Shown here one piece after another: positions 24,354 through 33,127 of a DNA stretch of 64,000 nt. How positions within the stretch are numbered: the first letter of the stretch is position 1; each line of letters opens with the position of its first letter. The translations under genes and the position numbers were made by a program. The notes below the pieces were generated by a model, which was given only the letters and a program-made list of their open reading frames with translations, had not been told where the DNA came from and made no database searches. Where the stretch lies: the NCBI GenBank assembly GCA_038528385.1, contig JBCBET010000007.1, positions 1 through 64,000 of the forward strand. The letters run 5' to 3'. The DNA is from Shimia_B sp038528385 (GTDB lineage: Bacteria; Pseudomonadota; Alphaproteobacteria; Rhodobacterales; Rhodobacteraceae).

Positions 24354-27140
24354 TCAGTAGTGTACGGACATCGCCTCCAGCGGCGTCTTCTGGGGCGGGG
24401 CGAACTTCGTGAGGTCGATCCCCTGCACGGCGGTCTTGTATTCCTCCACGCTGGGCGTACGCCCGAGGATCGCCGACAGGACCACCACCGGCGTGGAGGC
24501 CAGGAGCGATTCCCCCAGCTTGTCGGCGCTGTCTTCCACCACGCGGCCCTTGAAGAGGCGCGTGGAGGTGGCGAGCACGGTGTCTCCCTTCTCCGCCTTC
24601 TCCTGGTTGCCCATGCACAGGTTGCAGCCCGGCCGCTCGAGGTAGAGGATGTTCTCGTAGGCGGTACGGGCCTTTTCCTTTGGCGCGGCGTCGTCGAATT
24701 CGAAGCCCGCGTATTTCTGCAGGATCCCCCAGTCGCCCTCTGCCTTGAGTTCGTCGATAATGTTGTAGGTCGGCGCGGCCACCACCAAGGGCGCGCGGAA
24801 CGTCACCTCGCCATAGGCCGCTTCGAGATTGCGCAGCATCTGCGCCACGATCTTCACATCGCCCTTGTGGACCATGCAGGAGCCAACGAAGCCGAGATCC
24901 ACCTTCTTGTCGCGGTAGAAGCTGATCGGGCGGATCGTGTCGTGGGTGTAGCGCTTCGACACATCGGCGTTGGAGACGTCGGGATCCGCGATCATCGGCT
25001 CGTCGATCTTGTCGAGATCCACGACGACCTCCGCGAAGTACTTCGCACCCGCGTCCGGGGCGAGGGCTGGCTTCTCCCCACTTCTGATCTGCGCGATGCG
25101 CGCGTCGGCGATCCCGATCAGCTTGGCCAGCATGCCGCTTTCATGCTCCATCCCCTTGTCGATCATGATCTGGATGCGGGATTTGGCGAGCTCGAGGGAG
25201 CCGATGAGCGTTTCGTCATCGGAGATGCAGACGGAGGCCTTGGCCTTCATCTCCGCCGTCCAGTCCGTGAAGGTGAAAGCCTGGTCGGCCAGGAGCGTCC
25301 CGATATGGACCTCGATCACGCGGCCTTGGAACACGTTGTCGCCGTGCTGTTCTAGCATCTGCGCCTGCGTGGCGTGGACGACATCGCGGAAATCCATGTG
25401 GTCGGCCATGTGGCCGGTGAAGGTGACCTTCACACTCTCCGGGATGGGCATGGAGGCCTCCCCCGTCGCGAGAGCCAGCGCCAGGGTGCCCGAATCCGCG
25501 CCGAAGGCCACGCCTTTCGACATCCGCGTGTGGCTGTCGCCGCCGATGATGATGGCCCAGTCATCCACGGTGATGTCGTTGAGCACCTTGTGGATGACGT
25601 CGGTCATGGAGTGGTAGACGCCCTTCGGGTCGCGGCCCGTCACGAGGCCGAAATCATTCATGAATTTCATCAGGCGGGGCGTGTTGGCCTGCGCCTTCAG
25701 GTCCCAGACCGACGCGGTGTGGCAGCCCGACTGGTAGGCGCCGTCCACCGAGGGAGACACCACCGTAGCGGCCATCGCCTCCAGTTCCTGCATGGTCATG
25801 AGGCCCGTGGTGTCCTGGGACCCCACGATGTTGACCTTCACGCGCACGTCAGAGCCGGCATGGAGCACCTTTCCGGGCGTGTTGCCGCGCGCATTGGCGT
25901 TGAAGATCTTCTCCACCGCCGTCAGGCCCTGCCCTGCGTGGCTGATTTCCTTCGAGGGCGCGAACGCGGACCGGAGCGGGACGCCGAGCGCCTCGCAGGC
26001 GAAGGTCTGGAGCTTCTTGCCGAAGACGATGGCGTAGGAGCCGCCGGCCTTCATGAATTCGAGTTTTTGCGGCGTGAAGGAGGCGGAGAGGTCAGCGAGT
26101 TCCTCCCCGTCCTCGGAAAAGAGTTTCTTTTCCCGCGTGTTGATCCGCATGAGGGTGCCGGTGGCGACGGAGTAGCGCTCCTCCAGGAGGGCGTTGCCGT
26201 CATTGCCGAGGATCGGCTTGCCGTCCTGATCGACCTTTTTAACCCAGTTCTTGAGATCGACGCCGATGCCGCCGGTGACCCCCACCGTGGTCAGGAAGAT
26301 GGGCGAAATGCCGTTGGTTCCTGCGACCACGGGCGCGATGTTGACGAAGGGCACGTAGGGCGAGGCCTGTCTGCCGGTCCAGAGCGCCACGTTGTTGACG
26401 CCCGACATCCGCGAGGAGCCCACGCCCATGGTGCCTTTCTCGGCGATCAGCATGACTTGTTTGCCCGGATGCGCCGCCTTGAGCGCCTCGATCTCCGCCT
26501 GGGCGTCGGGCGAGATCATGCATTTGCCGTGCAGCTCGCGGTCCGCCCGGGAATGGGCCTGGTTCCCCGGTGACAGGAGGTCGGTGGAGATGTCGCCCTC
26601 CGCCGCGATGTAGGTCACGACATCCACGGTCTCTTCCACGTCGGGCAACTGGGTGAAGAATTCCGCCTCGGCGTAGCTTTCGAGGATCGCCGTCGCATGG
26701 TCGTTCCCGGCCTCGTGCGCGGCCGATAGGCGCGCCATGTCGGCGTCGTAGAGGAAGACCTGCGTCTTCAGGACCGCGGCTGCCATACCGGCGATCTCCG
26801 CGTCATCGCCCAGTGCCACGTCGAGCAGCACCTCCACGGAGGGGCCGCCTTTCATGTGCGACAAAAGCTCGAACGCGAAGGCGACGGAGATCTCGGGGAC
26901 CGTCACCGCTCCGATGACGATCTCCTTCAGGAAATCGGCCTTGACCCGGGCCGCGGCCGTCGTGCCCGGGAGCGTATTGTAGATGAGGAAGTCGAGCGAG
27001 GCGTCGCGGTGCGCGTGGCCGGGCGCCTTGATCTGCGCAATGATTTCAGCGGCAAGGGCCCCGTCGTCGATCGGCTTGGGGTGCAGGCCGTCGGCTGCAC
27101 GCGTTTCGATCTCGGCGAGGTAATCTGCGTAGAGGCTCAT
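24354..27140 (-). CDS. acnB: Aconitate hydratase B (bifunctional aconitase / 2-methylisocitrate dehydratase)
   Basis: A 928-residue [4Fe-4S] enzyme of the TCA cycle (citrate to isocitrate), which also acts in the methylcitrate cycle in many bacteria. The AcnB order is seen: N-terminal HEAT-like helical domain (MSLYADYLAEIETRA), swivel domain with GVGSSRMSGVNN, and catalytic domains with GGDSHTRMSKGVAFGADSGT. Cluster cysteines are seen in GSCMVHKGD and in the paired CNLCMGN near the C-terminus. I choose the ATG at 27140. An upstream extension to 27257 covers the operator-like dyad and is unlikely to be coding. It is somewhat longer than the ~865-residue E. coli AcnB. Confidence 0.95.
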   Translation of the reverse strand: MSLYADYLAEIETRAADGLHPKPIDDGALAAEIIAQIKAPGHAHRDASLDFLIYNTLPGTTAAARVKADFLKEIVIGAVTVPEISVAFAFELLSHMKGGPSVEVLLDVALGDDAEIAGMAAAVLKTQVFLYDADMARLSAAHEAGNDHATAILESYAEAEFFTQLPDVEETVDVVTYIAAEGDISTDLLSPGNQAHSRADRELHGKCMISPDAQAEIEALKAAHPGKQVMLIAEKGTMGVGSSRMSGVNNVALWTGRQASPYVPFVNIAPVVAGTNGISPIFLTTVGVTGGIGVDLKNWVKKVDQDGKPILGNDGNALLEERYSVATGTLMRINTREKKLFSEDGEELADLSASFTPQKLEFMKAGGSYAIVFGKKLQTFACEALGVPLRSAFAPSKEISHAGQGLTAVEKIFNANARGNTPGKVLHAGSDVRVKVNIVGSQDTTGLMTMQELEAMAATVVSPSVDGAYQSGCHTASVWDLKAQANTPRLMKFMNDFGLVTGRDPKGVYHSMTDVIHKVLNDITVDDWAIIIGGDSHTRMSKGVAFGADSGTLALALATGEASMPIPESVKVTFTGHMADHMDFRDVVHATQAQMLEQHGDNVFQGRVIEVHIGTLLADQAFTFTDWTAEMKAKASVCISDDETLIGSLELAKSRIQIMIDKGMEHESGMLAKLIGIADARIAQIRSGEKPALAPDAGAKYFAEVVVDLDKIDEPMIADPDVSNADVSKRYTHDTIRPISFYRDKKVDLGFVGSCMVHKGDVKIVAQMLRNLEAAYGEVTFRAPLVVAAPTYNIIDELKAEGDWGILQKYAGFEFDDAAPKEKARTAYENILYLERPGCNLCMGNQEKAEKGDTVLATSTRLFKGRVVEDSADKLGESLLASTPVVVLSAILGRTPSVEEYKTAVQGIDLTKFAPPQKTPLEAMSVHY

Positions 27141-27177
27141 GACGGTCCTTTCGGGGGCATTGGCTACGATACAATTT

Positions 27178-27193
27178 GTATACTGCGGTATAC
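27178..27193. promoter_or_regulatory. Candidate operator dyad upstream of acnB
   Basis: GTATAC, four bases, then GTATAC form a perfect symmetric site 38-53 bases upstream of the acnB start, inside an AT-rich stretch (ATTTGTATAC...GTATACTACAAT) that contrasts with the GC-rich surroundings. TTGTATAC-type cores are typical of FCD-class GntR repressors. The regulator is not identified. Confidence 0.5.
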
Positions 27194-27336
27194 TACAATC
27201 GCTTGCACTGCAATGCGCGAAAAAGTGACATGTCGCCTCAGGCGTGACACCCGGCACTCAAAGGGTCGAAAGTAGCCAGCTTTCCGGAAATGCGTATGAG
27301 AGCCTCACCCGCCTCGGGCGGGCGGAGGTCCGTGCC

Positions 27337-27876
27337 TCACAGCGCCTCGCGCGCGATTTCCCTCGCCAGATCGGCGATGAGCGCCGCGCGTCCCGCCCCG
27401 GCTTCGGCGGCCGACAGGCCCGCGATGGGTCGGTCGAGATTGAAAAGGTGCGCGTGGTCGCGGCCCCTGCCCTCCTGATCGGCGACGAAGTACTGACCGG
27501 AAAGCTCGATCGTCGTCTCACGAACGACGAGTTCCTCGATACGGACATCCACGCGCGCGGCGGGAAAGGCTTCGAACGGCCAGGGCTCGGAGGCCACGCG
27601 CGCTCCGGTGATTTCCTTGAGGTTCCGCGCCAGCGACAGTGTCACCGCGCGGGTGGGATCGTCGGCCCAGAAGGCATTGGCGAACGTGATCGTCCCGCCG
27701 GTGGAGATCGCGATCTCCTCCCCCGCCGCGTAGGAGGGCAAGGAGACCTCCCGCACTTCGATCGAGGAAAAAGACGTCCTGATCCGCTCCGTGGCCTCGA
27801 CCTGCGGGGCCTGGACGAATTGCTCGTCAGCGCAGGCTGCGAGGAAAAGGATCAGGGCGAGAGCGAGGTAGCGCAT
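27337..27876 (-). CDS. pqiC: PqiC-type outer membrane lipoprotein
   Basis: A 179-residue lipoprotein. The signal peptide MRYLALALILFLAAC ends in a clear lipobox (LAAC), and the body matches the ABC-type transport auxiliary (DUF330) family. It has an NAFWADDPTRAVTLSLARNL segment typical of PqiC/YmbA. PqiC binds the PqiB needle at the outer membrane in lipid transport across the envelope. It lies just after pqiB, with only three bases between the pqiB stop and its ATG, and closes the pqi operon. Confidence 0.88.
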   Translation of the reverse strand: MRYLALALILFLAACADEQFVQAPQVEATERIRTSFSSIEVREVSLPSYAAGEEIAISTGGTITFANAFWADDPTRAVTLSLARNLKEITGARVASEPWPFEAFPAARVDVRIEELVVRETTIELSGQYFVADQEGRGRDHAHLFNLDRPIAGLSAAEAGAGRAALIADLAREIAREAL

Positions 27877-27879
27877 GGT

Positions 27880-30267
27880 TCAGCGTCCCAGGATGAGAGA
27901 GTTGGGTCGGCGCTCGATCAGGCGCGCCAGGTCCGTGAGCGCCTCGGCGGCCCGTTCGATCTCGCGCAGCGCCGATGACGTCTCCCGCGCGAAGCGACTG
28001 TCTCCGTCGAAATCCGACAGGGTCGATTGCGCCTGGCCGAGCGTGGTGTTCAGACGATCCACCAGGTCGGGCAGGTCCGCGGCTGCAGCCTCGATGGCGG
28101 CGGCTGCGTCGGAGGCCGAGGCGAGCGTGGCGTTGGCATTCTCGACGAGGCCGCCGGCACGCAACTCGGCAAGGGCCGCTTCCGCCTCGCCCAGGGCGCC
28201 GGAGAGGGCGCTCGGCAGGTCGGCCTCGCTGGCATCTCCGAATATCCGGCTCGCGGAGGCGAGGACGCCTTCCAGCTGCTGCGCGAGCGTGTCGAGCCGG
28301 ACCGCCTCCGCGTTGGCCGCGATGGTATCGAGCCGCGCCACGAGCCCGGGCACCCCGGCAACCGATGTCTCCACGGCGGTGGCCGCGTCGGAGGCATCTT
28401 CGAGTGCCGCATTCAGCGTTTCGGCGGTATTGGCCTCCGTGAGGTTCGACAGAAGCGTCGCGAGGTCATCTACGGCCACCTCCACCGCGCCGGGAAGCGA
28501 GCGCAGGCTTTCGGAGGCTGCAAAACGGCGCGCCTCCTCGGCGAGCCCTGTGGCCTCGGCCACAAGGGTCTCGAGCGGGAGCGCCGCGGCATTGTCGACG
28601 AGCAGCCCCACGCGGGCCGTCAGGTCGGGCAGCCCCTGCAACCCGGCATTGGCCGCCTCCGCGGCTGCGCCGATCTGGTCGACAGCGGTCAGGAGCCGGT
28701 CGACGGCGCCTGCTTCCCGCAATTCGGCGAGGATCATGCGCAAATCGCCGCTCGCCTCCTGCAGATCGGCGAGCACCGCGCTCACATCCGCGGGAAGGGC
28801 CTGCACTTCCTCCGAACCGATGACGCCCCGCGCATCCGACAAAAGCCCGCGCAATTCGCCCGGCGTCTCCCTCACATCGTCGCTCGCGACGAAGGCCGTG
28901 GCATTGTCGAGGAATGCGATGGCGCTGGCGAGAAGCTCTTCGACGGGGAGCGCGTTCACGCGTTCGAAGACGCCTTCGGCCGTGGCTGACACGTCGGCAA
29001 TGTCGCTCTCGGTGACCGGAAAGACAGGGAAGGGCTGCCGATCGCGGTCAAGCTCCGCGACGGGACCGTTTTCGACGGACACCAGCTCCACTTTCAGCCC
29101 CCCGGTGAGGATCGAGGCGGAGGCGAGGCGCGCGCGCAAGCCCTCGGTCACCCGCTCCGCGAGGTAGTCGAGCGCGTCGGCTTCGGTGATCTCCCCGCCG
29201 AGGCCGAAGCGGGAGGGCGTGATCTCCACCGTGGCCAGGAGGCGCACCCGCGCGTCGCCGAAGGCTTCTTCGTCCACCACGCCGGTCACGTTCACCACCT
29301 GCCCGATGCGCACGCCGCGCCACTCCACCGGAGCCTCGGCCGCCAGCCCGCTCACATTCTCGTTGAAGATCATGGTCAGGTTGACGGTCGTCCCGTCGTT
29401 AGCCTCGAAGATCGAGTTTCGCGCCGCGCCGCGATCCGGGAAGACCTCGTACACGAGGCCCGACCGGACGGGTTGGCCACCAGAGACCAGGGTATCGAAG
29501 GTGATCCCGCCCGAGATGAGAGAGGCGAGGGAGGAAAAGTCGAGCTCCGCGCCGTTCGGCCCCAGCGTGACAGAGAACCCCGAGGTATCCCAAAAGCGCG
29601 TGGCGGTCGTCACGAGCCTCTGGTGTTCTTCATAGATGATCGCGTTGGCGAAAACGCTGCGGCCATCCCGGCTGATCCGCGCGGGACCCAAGCGCCCCAC
29701 TTCGATTCCCTTGAAGAGGATGGGCGTGTTCTCCGACAAGCCCGACGGGCGCGCCGACCGCAGCTCGATCTGGATGCCCCTGCGATAGGCGCGCAGAAGC
29801 GGTGCATCGGCAAGGCCGACGAAGTCGAAGACCGGATCCCCGGCCTCGCTGTCCCAGGTACCTTCGATGTAGACGCCCGACAGCACCGTCTGGAGCCCGG
29901 TCACGCCGGTCGTGGTCACCTCGGGCTGGACGATCCAGAAGGCTGCGCTGGCGTCGATGAAGGGTGCGACTTCGGGATCGACCCGCACGTCCACGAGGAC
30001 GTTCGTGAGGTCGTCATTGAAGGTGACGCTTTCCACGATGCCCACGCTGACATTGCGGAACCGAAGCTCCGTTTCCTCGGCCAGAATGCCCGCCGCATCT
30101 TCGAAGGCGATCTGGATGAGGGGGCCTCGGTTGCTGTAGGTGTTCACCGCCACCGAAATCGCGATGGCCAGCGCGATGATCGGCACGAGCCAGACAAACG
30201 AAACCATCGACAGGCCCGATTTCTTTCGTTCGGATCGGTGGGCCTCTGGTATGTCTTCGGAACTCAC
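27880..30267 (-). CDS. pqiB: PqiB-type MCE protein
   Basis: A 795-residue envelope protein with one N-terminal membrane segment (residues ~20-42), then three MCE (mammalian cell entry) domains. MCE domain starts are visible as GILAEETELRFRNVSVG, SGLSENTPILFKGIEVG and ENVSGLAAEAPVEWRGVRIG. A long C-terminal region (about residues 440-795) rich in Ala, Leu, Glu and Asp, with repeating LPDLVARL-like units, should form extended coiled helices. In E. coli PqiB forms a hexameric needle through the periplasm for lipid transport. Here the helical tail is longer than in E. coli (546 residues total). The GTG start overlaps the stop of pqiA2. Confidence 0.92.
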   Translation of the reverse strand: MSSEDIPEAHRSERKKSGLSMVSFVWLVPIIALAIAISVAVNTYSNRGPLIQIAFEDAAGILAEETELRFRNVSVGIVESVTFNDDLTNVLVDVRVDPEVAPFIDASAAFWIVQPEVTTTGVTGLQTVLSGVYIEGTWDSEAGDPVFDFVGLADAPLLRAYRRGIQIELRSARPSGLSENTPILFKGIEVGRLGPARISRDGRSVFANAIIYEEHQRLVTTATRFWDTSGFSVTLGPNGAELDFSSLASLISGGITFDTLVSGGQPVRSGLVYEVFPDRGAARNSIFEANDGTTVNLTMIFNENVSGLAAEAPVEWRGVRIGQVVNVTGVVDEEAFGDARVRLLATVEITPSRFGLGGEITEADALDYLAERVTEGLRARLASASILTGGLKVELVSVENGPVAELDRDRQPFPVFPVTESDIADVSATAEGVFERVNALPVEELLASAIAFLDNATAFVASDDVRETPGELRGLLSDARGVIGSEEVQALPADVSAVLADLQEASGDLRMILAELREAGAVDRLLTAVDQIGAAAEAANAGLQGLPDLTARVGLLVDNAAALPLETLVAEATGLAEEARRFAASESLRSLPGAVEVAVDDLATLLSNLTEANTAETLNAALEDASDAATAVETSVAGVPGLVARLDTIAANAEAVRLDTLAQQLEGVLASASRIFGDASEADLPSALSGALGEAEAALAELRAGGLVENANATLASASDAAAAIEAAAADLPDLVDRLNTTLGQAQSTLSDFDGDSRFARETSSALREIERAAEALTDLARLIERRPNSLILGR

Positions 30268-30902
30268 AAACTGGCCTTTTCGGTCTCACCGCTTTCCTGC
30301 GCGTCTTCGATACGATCCCAGATCAAGCGCGAGTCGAAGCTCTGTGCTGCCAGCATGGTGAATATGACCGACAGCGCAAACGCAAGAGTCGCAACGCCCG
30401 CCGTGATGGAGGCGGCGGCGCTGAGCTGCACGAGGGCCGACAGGATGGCGACCACGAACACGTCGATCATGGACCAGCGTCCGATATACTCCACGATCTC
30501 ATAGACGAAGAAGCGACGCCCCGGGCCCCAGCGCGCACCGTGCTGCACGGACAAGGCGAGGTAGGCGATCGCGAAGAACTTCCCGAGGGGGATGAGCACC
30601 GAGGCCACGAGGATCACGATGGCGATGAAGACCGCGCCGTGGGACAAAAGATCGAACGCCCCCGCAATGATGGTGTCCGACTGTCTGTGGAACAGCGTCC
30701 TCGTTTCGAGCATGGGAAAGGTATTGGCCGGGATATAGGCCATGATCCCCGCCACCCACCACGCCCAGACTCTTTGGAGGCTCCTGCGGTCCCGCGACAC
30801 AAGCCGCGCCCCACAACGCCTGCAGCGTTCGGTGCCGCGGCGATGCACGCGACCGCAGGTCCGGCACCCCACGAGCCCCTTATCCCGTGCGGTGACGGTC
30901 AC
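30264..30902 (-). CDS. pqiA: Paraquat-inducible protein A, second half-type protein
   Basis: A 212-residue membrane protein starting at GTG 30902, which overlaps the stop of the upstream pqiA gene (GTGA). It opens with a zinc-ribbon-like CRTCGRVHRRGTERCRRCGARL (two CxxC pairs), then four membrane segments. These include VAGIMAYIPANTFPMLETRTLF, matching the PqiA signature YxPANxxPMxxxxxxG. E. coli PqiA holds two such modules in one chain; here each module is a separate gene. It probably forms the inner-membrane part of the PqiABC lipid transporter. Confidence 0.85.
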   Translation of the reverse strand: MTVTARDKGLVGCRTCGRVHRRGTERCRRCGARLVSRDRRSLQRVWAWWVAGIMAYIPANTFPMLETRTLFHRQSDTIIAGAFDLLSHGAVFIAIVILVASVLIPLGKFFAIAYLALSVQHGARWGPGRRFFVYEIVEYIGRWSMIDVFVVAILSALVQLSAAASITAGVATLAFALSVIFTMLAAQSFDSRLIWDRIEDAQESGETEKASL

Positions 30903-31531
30903 CGCTCCAGCGCCGTCCAGACCGAATGACGGTCCATAAGGGCGTCCTGAACGGCGAGAAAGATCACCAGCACCACGAACATCCAGAACGCCACCCCGAT
31001 CTCGACCCTGGCCAGATCGGTGAGCTTGATGAGGGAAATGGCGCATCCGATCACGAAAATCTCCGCCATGGACCAGGGCTTGAGATCCTCGCTCAGGCGG
31101 AACGCGCGCCGAGCGCCGGGCCATGGCCGTTTGTCGGCGACAAGCGGCATGAGCGTGTAGAGCGTGAGCGCCAGCCGCGCGAGAGGCAGGCCAACGATCA
31201 GCCCGACCACGCCGAGAGACAAGAGGAACATGGGCCCCCCCGAAAACGCGAGGGCCGTGTCGATGATCGAAGCCGCGTTGGCAAAGCCCAACCGCCGAAT
31301 TTCCAGAAACGGCAGAAAGAGCGCCGCGACTGCGAGGACGGTGGAGGCGATGGCCAGGGCGATGATCTTGATCCCCGCGTTGTGGCGCCGGGAGGCCAGC
31401 GGCGTGTGACACCGGGTGCAGGTGAACTTGTCGCCCTTCTCGACCGTACCCAAACGATAGATCGCGTCGCATTGAGGGCACGCGATCAACCCGTCCAAAT
31501 CCTCGTCGAGGGTGTCACATCCTGCGGTCAT
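30899..31531 (-). CDS. pqiA: Paraquat-inducible protein A, first half-type protein
   Basis: A 210-residue membrane protein with an N-terminal zinc-ribbon pattern (IACPQCDAIYRLG and FTCTRCHTPL) and four membrane segments. LFLPFLEIRRLGFANAASI corresponds to the PqiA core signature. It is the first gene of pqiA1-pqiA2-pqiB-pqiC, all joined by overlaps. Its start is ATG 31531. Together with the second PqiA it likely replaces the two-module PqiA of E. coli. Confidence 0.85.
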   Translation of the reverse strand: MTAGCDTLDEDLDGLIACPQCDAIYRLGTVEKGDKFTCTRCHTPLASRRHNAGIKIIALAIASTVLAVAALFLPFLEIRRLGFANAASIIDTALAFSGGPMFLLSLGVVGLIVGLPLARLALTLYTLMPLVADKRPWPGARRAFRLSEDLKPWSMAEIFVIGCAISLIKLTDLARVEIGVAFWMFVVLVIFLAVQDALMDRHSVWTALER

Positions 31532-31646
31532 ACCGCGAAGATATGCGACCTCGGAGGGACCGCAAACCCAAATGCAATGTGGACAGTATCAATGCGGGCT
31601 CCCTTAAGCGGCTGAGCTCTTATCTGGGATGCCGGGCGGGGCCCGC

Positions 31647-32921
31647 TCACCCGTGGTCCAATTGTGCAGCCTCCTGGCGGCCAAGAAGGTAGAGGGTCGC
31701 GGCAGTGATTACAACGCCGGACAGCAGGTAGAGCGACGCGGCCCAGAGGCCGAAGGCCCAAGTCAGACCGAGGCCTGCAAGGGGAGCGAAGGCTGCGCCG
31801 ACGATCCAGCTGAGGTTCGTGGCGAGCGCCGTGCCCGAATACCGGAACCGCGGCGGGAAGCGCCCGGGCACGATGGAGCTCGCCTGCCCGTAGGAGAAAC
31901 CCAGCAGGATGAAGCCGAGGATCATGTAGATCGCGGGGTTCGTCTCCAGCGTCGTGATCGTCAGGCACAAAAGGACGATCGACAGCGTCACGACCCAGTG
32001 CACGAAACGCTGGCCGAGCTTGTCGGCCATGTATCCCGACGCGATCACGGAGGCGATGCCGAAGCCCGCCCCGATGACCTGCCACAGGAGAAGCTGCTCG
32101 ATATAGACGGCGCCGTAGAGGATCTGCCACGCCAGCGGAAAGATCGTCACCATGTGAAAGAGCGCGTATGACGCGATGGGCAGCGATGTCGACAGCAGGA
32201 TGGGGCGCCATTGCGTGCGGATAAGCTCGCCGAAGGGCGCCATCTGGAAGCTCTCTTCATTGCCGCCGAAATCGGTCTGCAGCAGGCGGATACGGGCAAA
32301 GAGGCTCACGACGTTCACGGCCATCACCGCGAAGAACGCGAAGCGCCAGCCGTACTGGTAAAACTCTTCGAGTGTCAGGAAGCCCGTCAGGACGTAAAAG
32401 AGCGAGGCGGCCACGGCGAAGCCGAAGGGCCCGCCGAGTTGCGCCACCATCGCGTAGCGCGCCTCGTAGCCTTCCGGCGCGGCGTTGCGCAGCTGTAGCG
32501 TGATACCGTCCCAGGCCAGTCCCAGTCCGATGCCCTGCGCGATGCGAAGGGCGACGAGGGCGACCGGCGCCACCCAACCCGCGCTCTCATAGCCAGGTAG
32601 CAATCCGATCGCGACGGTGGCTGTGCCCAGGATGAAGAGCGCGATGGTAATCTTTGCGATCTTGCCAATACGGCGCTGGATCGCGCGGCCGCCGAGCTGG
32701 GCGAATGGCCGCACGACAAACGCCAACGCGAAGGTGGCGAAGGCAAGCATGGTGCCCTCGATGGCGCCGAACGTCGGAAAGAAGAGCTGCGGAAAAACGA
32801 GCACGCAGGCGATGCCGTAGACGAAGAAGCCGAAGAAATCCGTTACACGGGACATGATGACCGTGGTGATCACCTCGTCGATCGAGGCGGTGTGTTCGTG
32901 TGTCGCATGGCTGTCGGACAT
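31647..32921 (-). CDS. MFS transporter, metabolite/H+ symporter-like
   Basis: A 424-residue major facilitator with twelve membrane segments. The acidic His-rich N-terminus (MSDSHATHEHTASIDEV) leads into TVIMSRVTDFFGFFVYG. The family loop is seen in RPFAQLGGRAIQRRIGKIAKI (loop 2-3) and FGRxxxR-like positions. The arrangement resembles the metabolite:H+ symporter (MHS) group that takes up organic acids or betaines. The substrate cannot be named. It is a single gene, leftward, 115 bases before the pqi operon and divergent from cyoA. Confidence 0.82.
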   Translation of the reverse strand: MSDSHATHEHTASIDEVITTVIMSRVTDFFGFFVYGIACVLVFPQLFFPTFGAIEGTMLAFATFALAFVVRPFAQLGGRAIQRRIGKIAKITIALFILGTATVAIGLLPGYESAGWVAPVALVALRIAQGIGLGLAWDGITLQLRNAAPEGYEARYAMVAQLGGPFGFAVAASLFYVLTGFLTLEEFYQYGWRFAFFAVMAVNVVSLFARIRLLQTDFGGNEESFQMAPFGELIRTQWRPILLSTSLPIASYALFHMVTIFPLAWQILYGAVYIEQLLLWQVIGAGFGIASVIASGYMADKLGQRFVHWVVTLSIVLLCLTITTLETNPAIYMILGFILLGFSYGQASSIVPGRFPPRFRYSGTALATNLSWIVGAAFAPLAGLGLTWAFGLWAASLYLLSGVVITAATLYLLGRQEAAQLDHG

Positions 32922-33127
32922 CTTGGTCGCGCCTTCCCTGTGCCTTGTCGTCTCTCGCTCTATTTACGTAGGCGGCGACGGGGAAACGCCACCTGCCAGA
33001 AGGTGCGTAGTTTTGTTGCACTGCAGCGAGGCACCAGCCGCCTATGTACGATGCAAGGCTGTTGACCTGCTCGTAGGGTCAGAGCGTCACAGAAGACTGG
33101 GAATAATCGTCAGAGGTGTTTCACCTG

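Noticed and set aside
27875..29167. Long Ser/Ala/Arg-rich plus-strand ORF opposite pqiB
   Set aside because: It is the antisense of the PqiB helical tail in a GC-rich genome. Codon character and composition are those of a shadow.
30264..31531. pqiA as a single frameshifted gene
   Set aside because: Each half has its own zinc-ribbon and complete four-segment module with a GTGA overlap, so two genes are more likely than a sequencing error.
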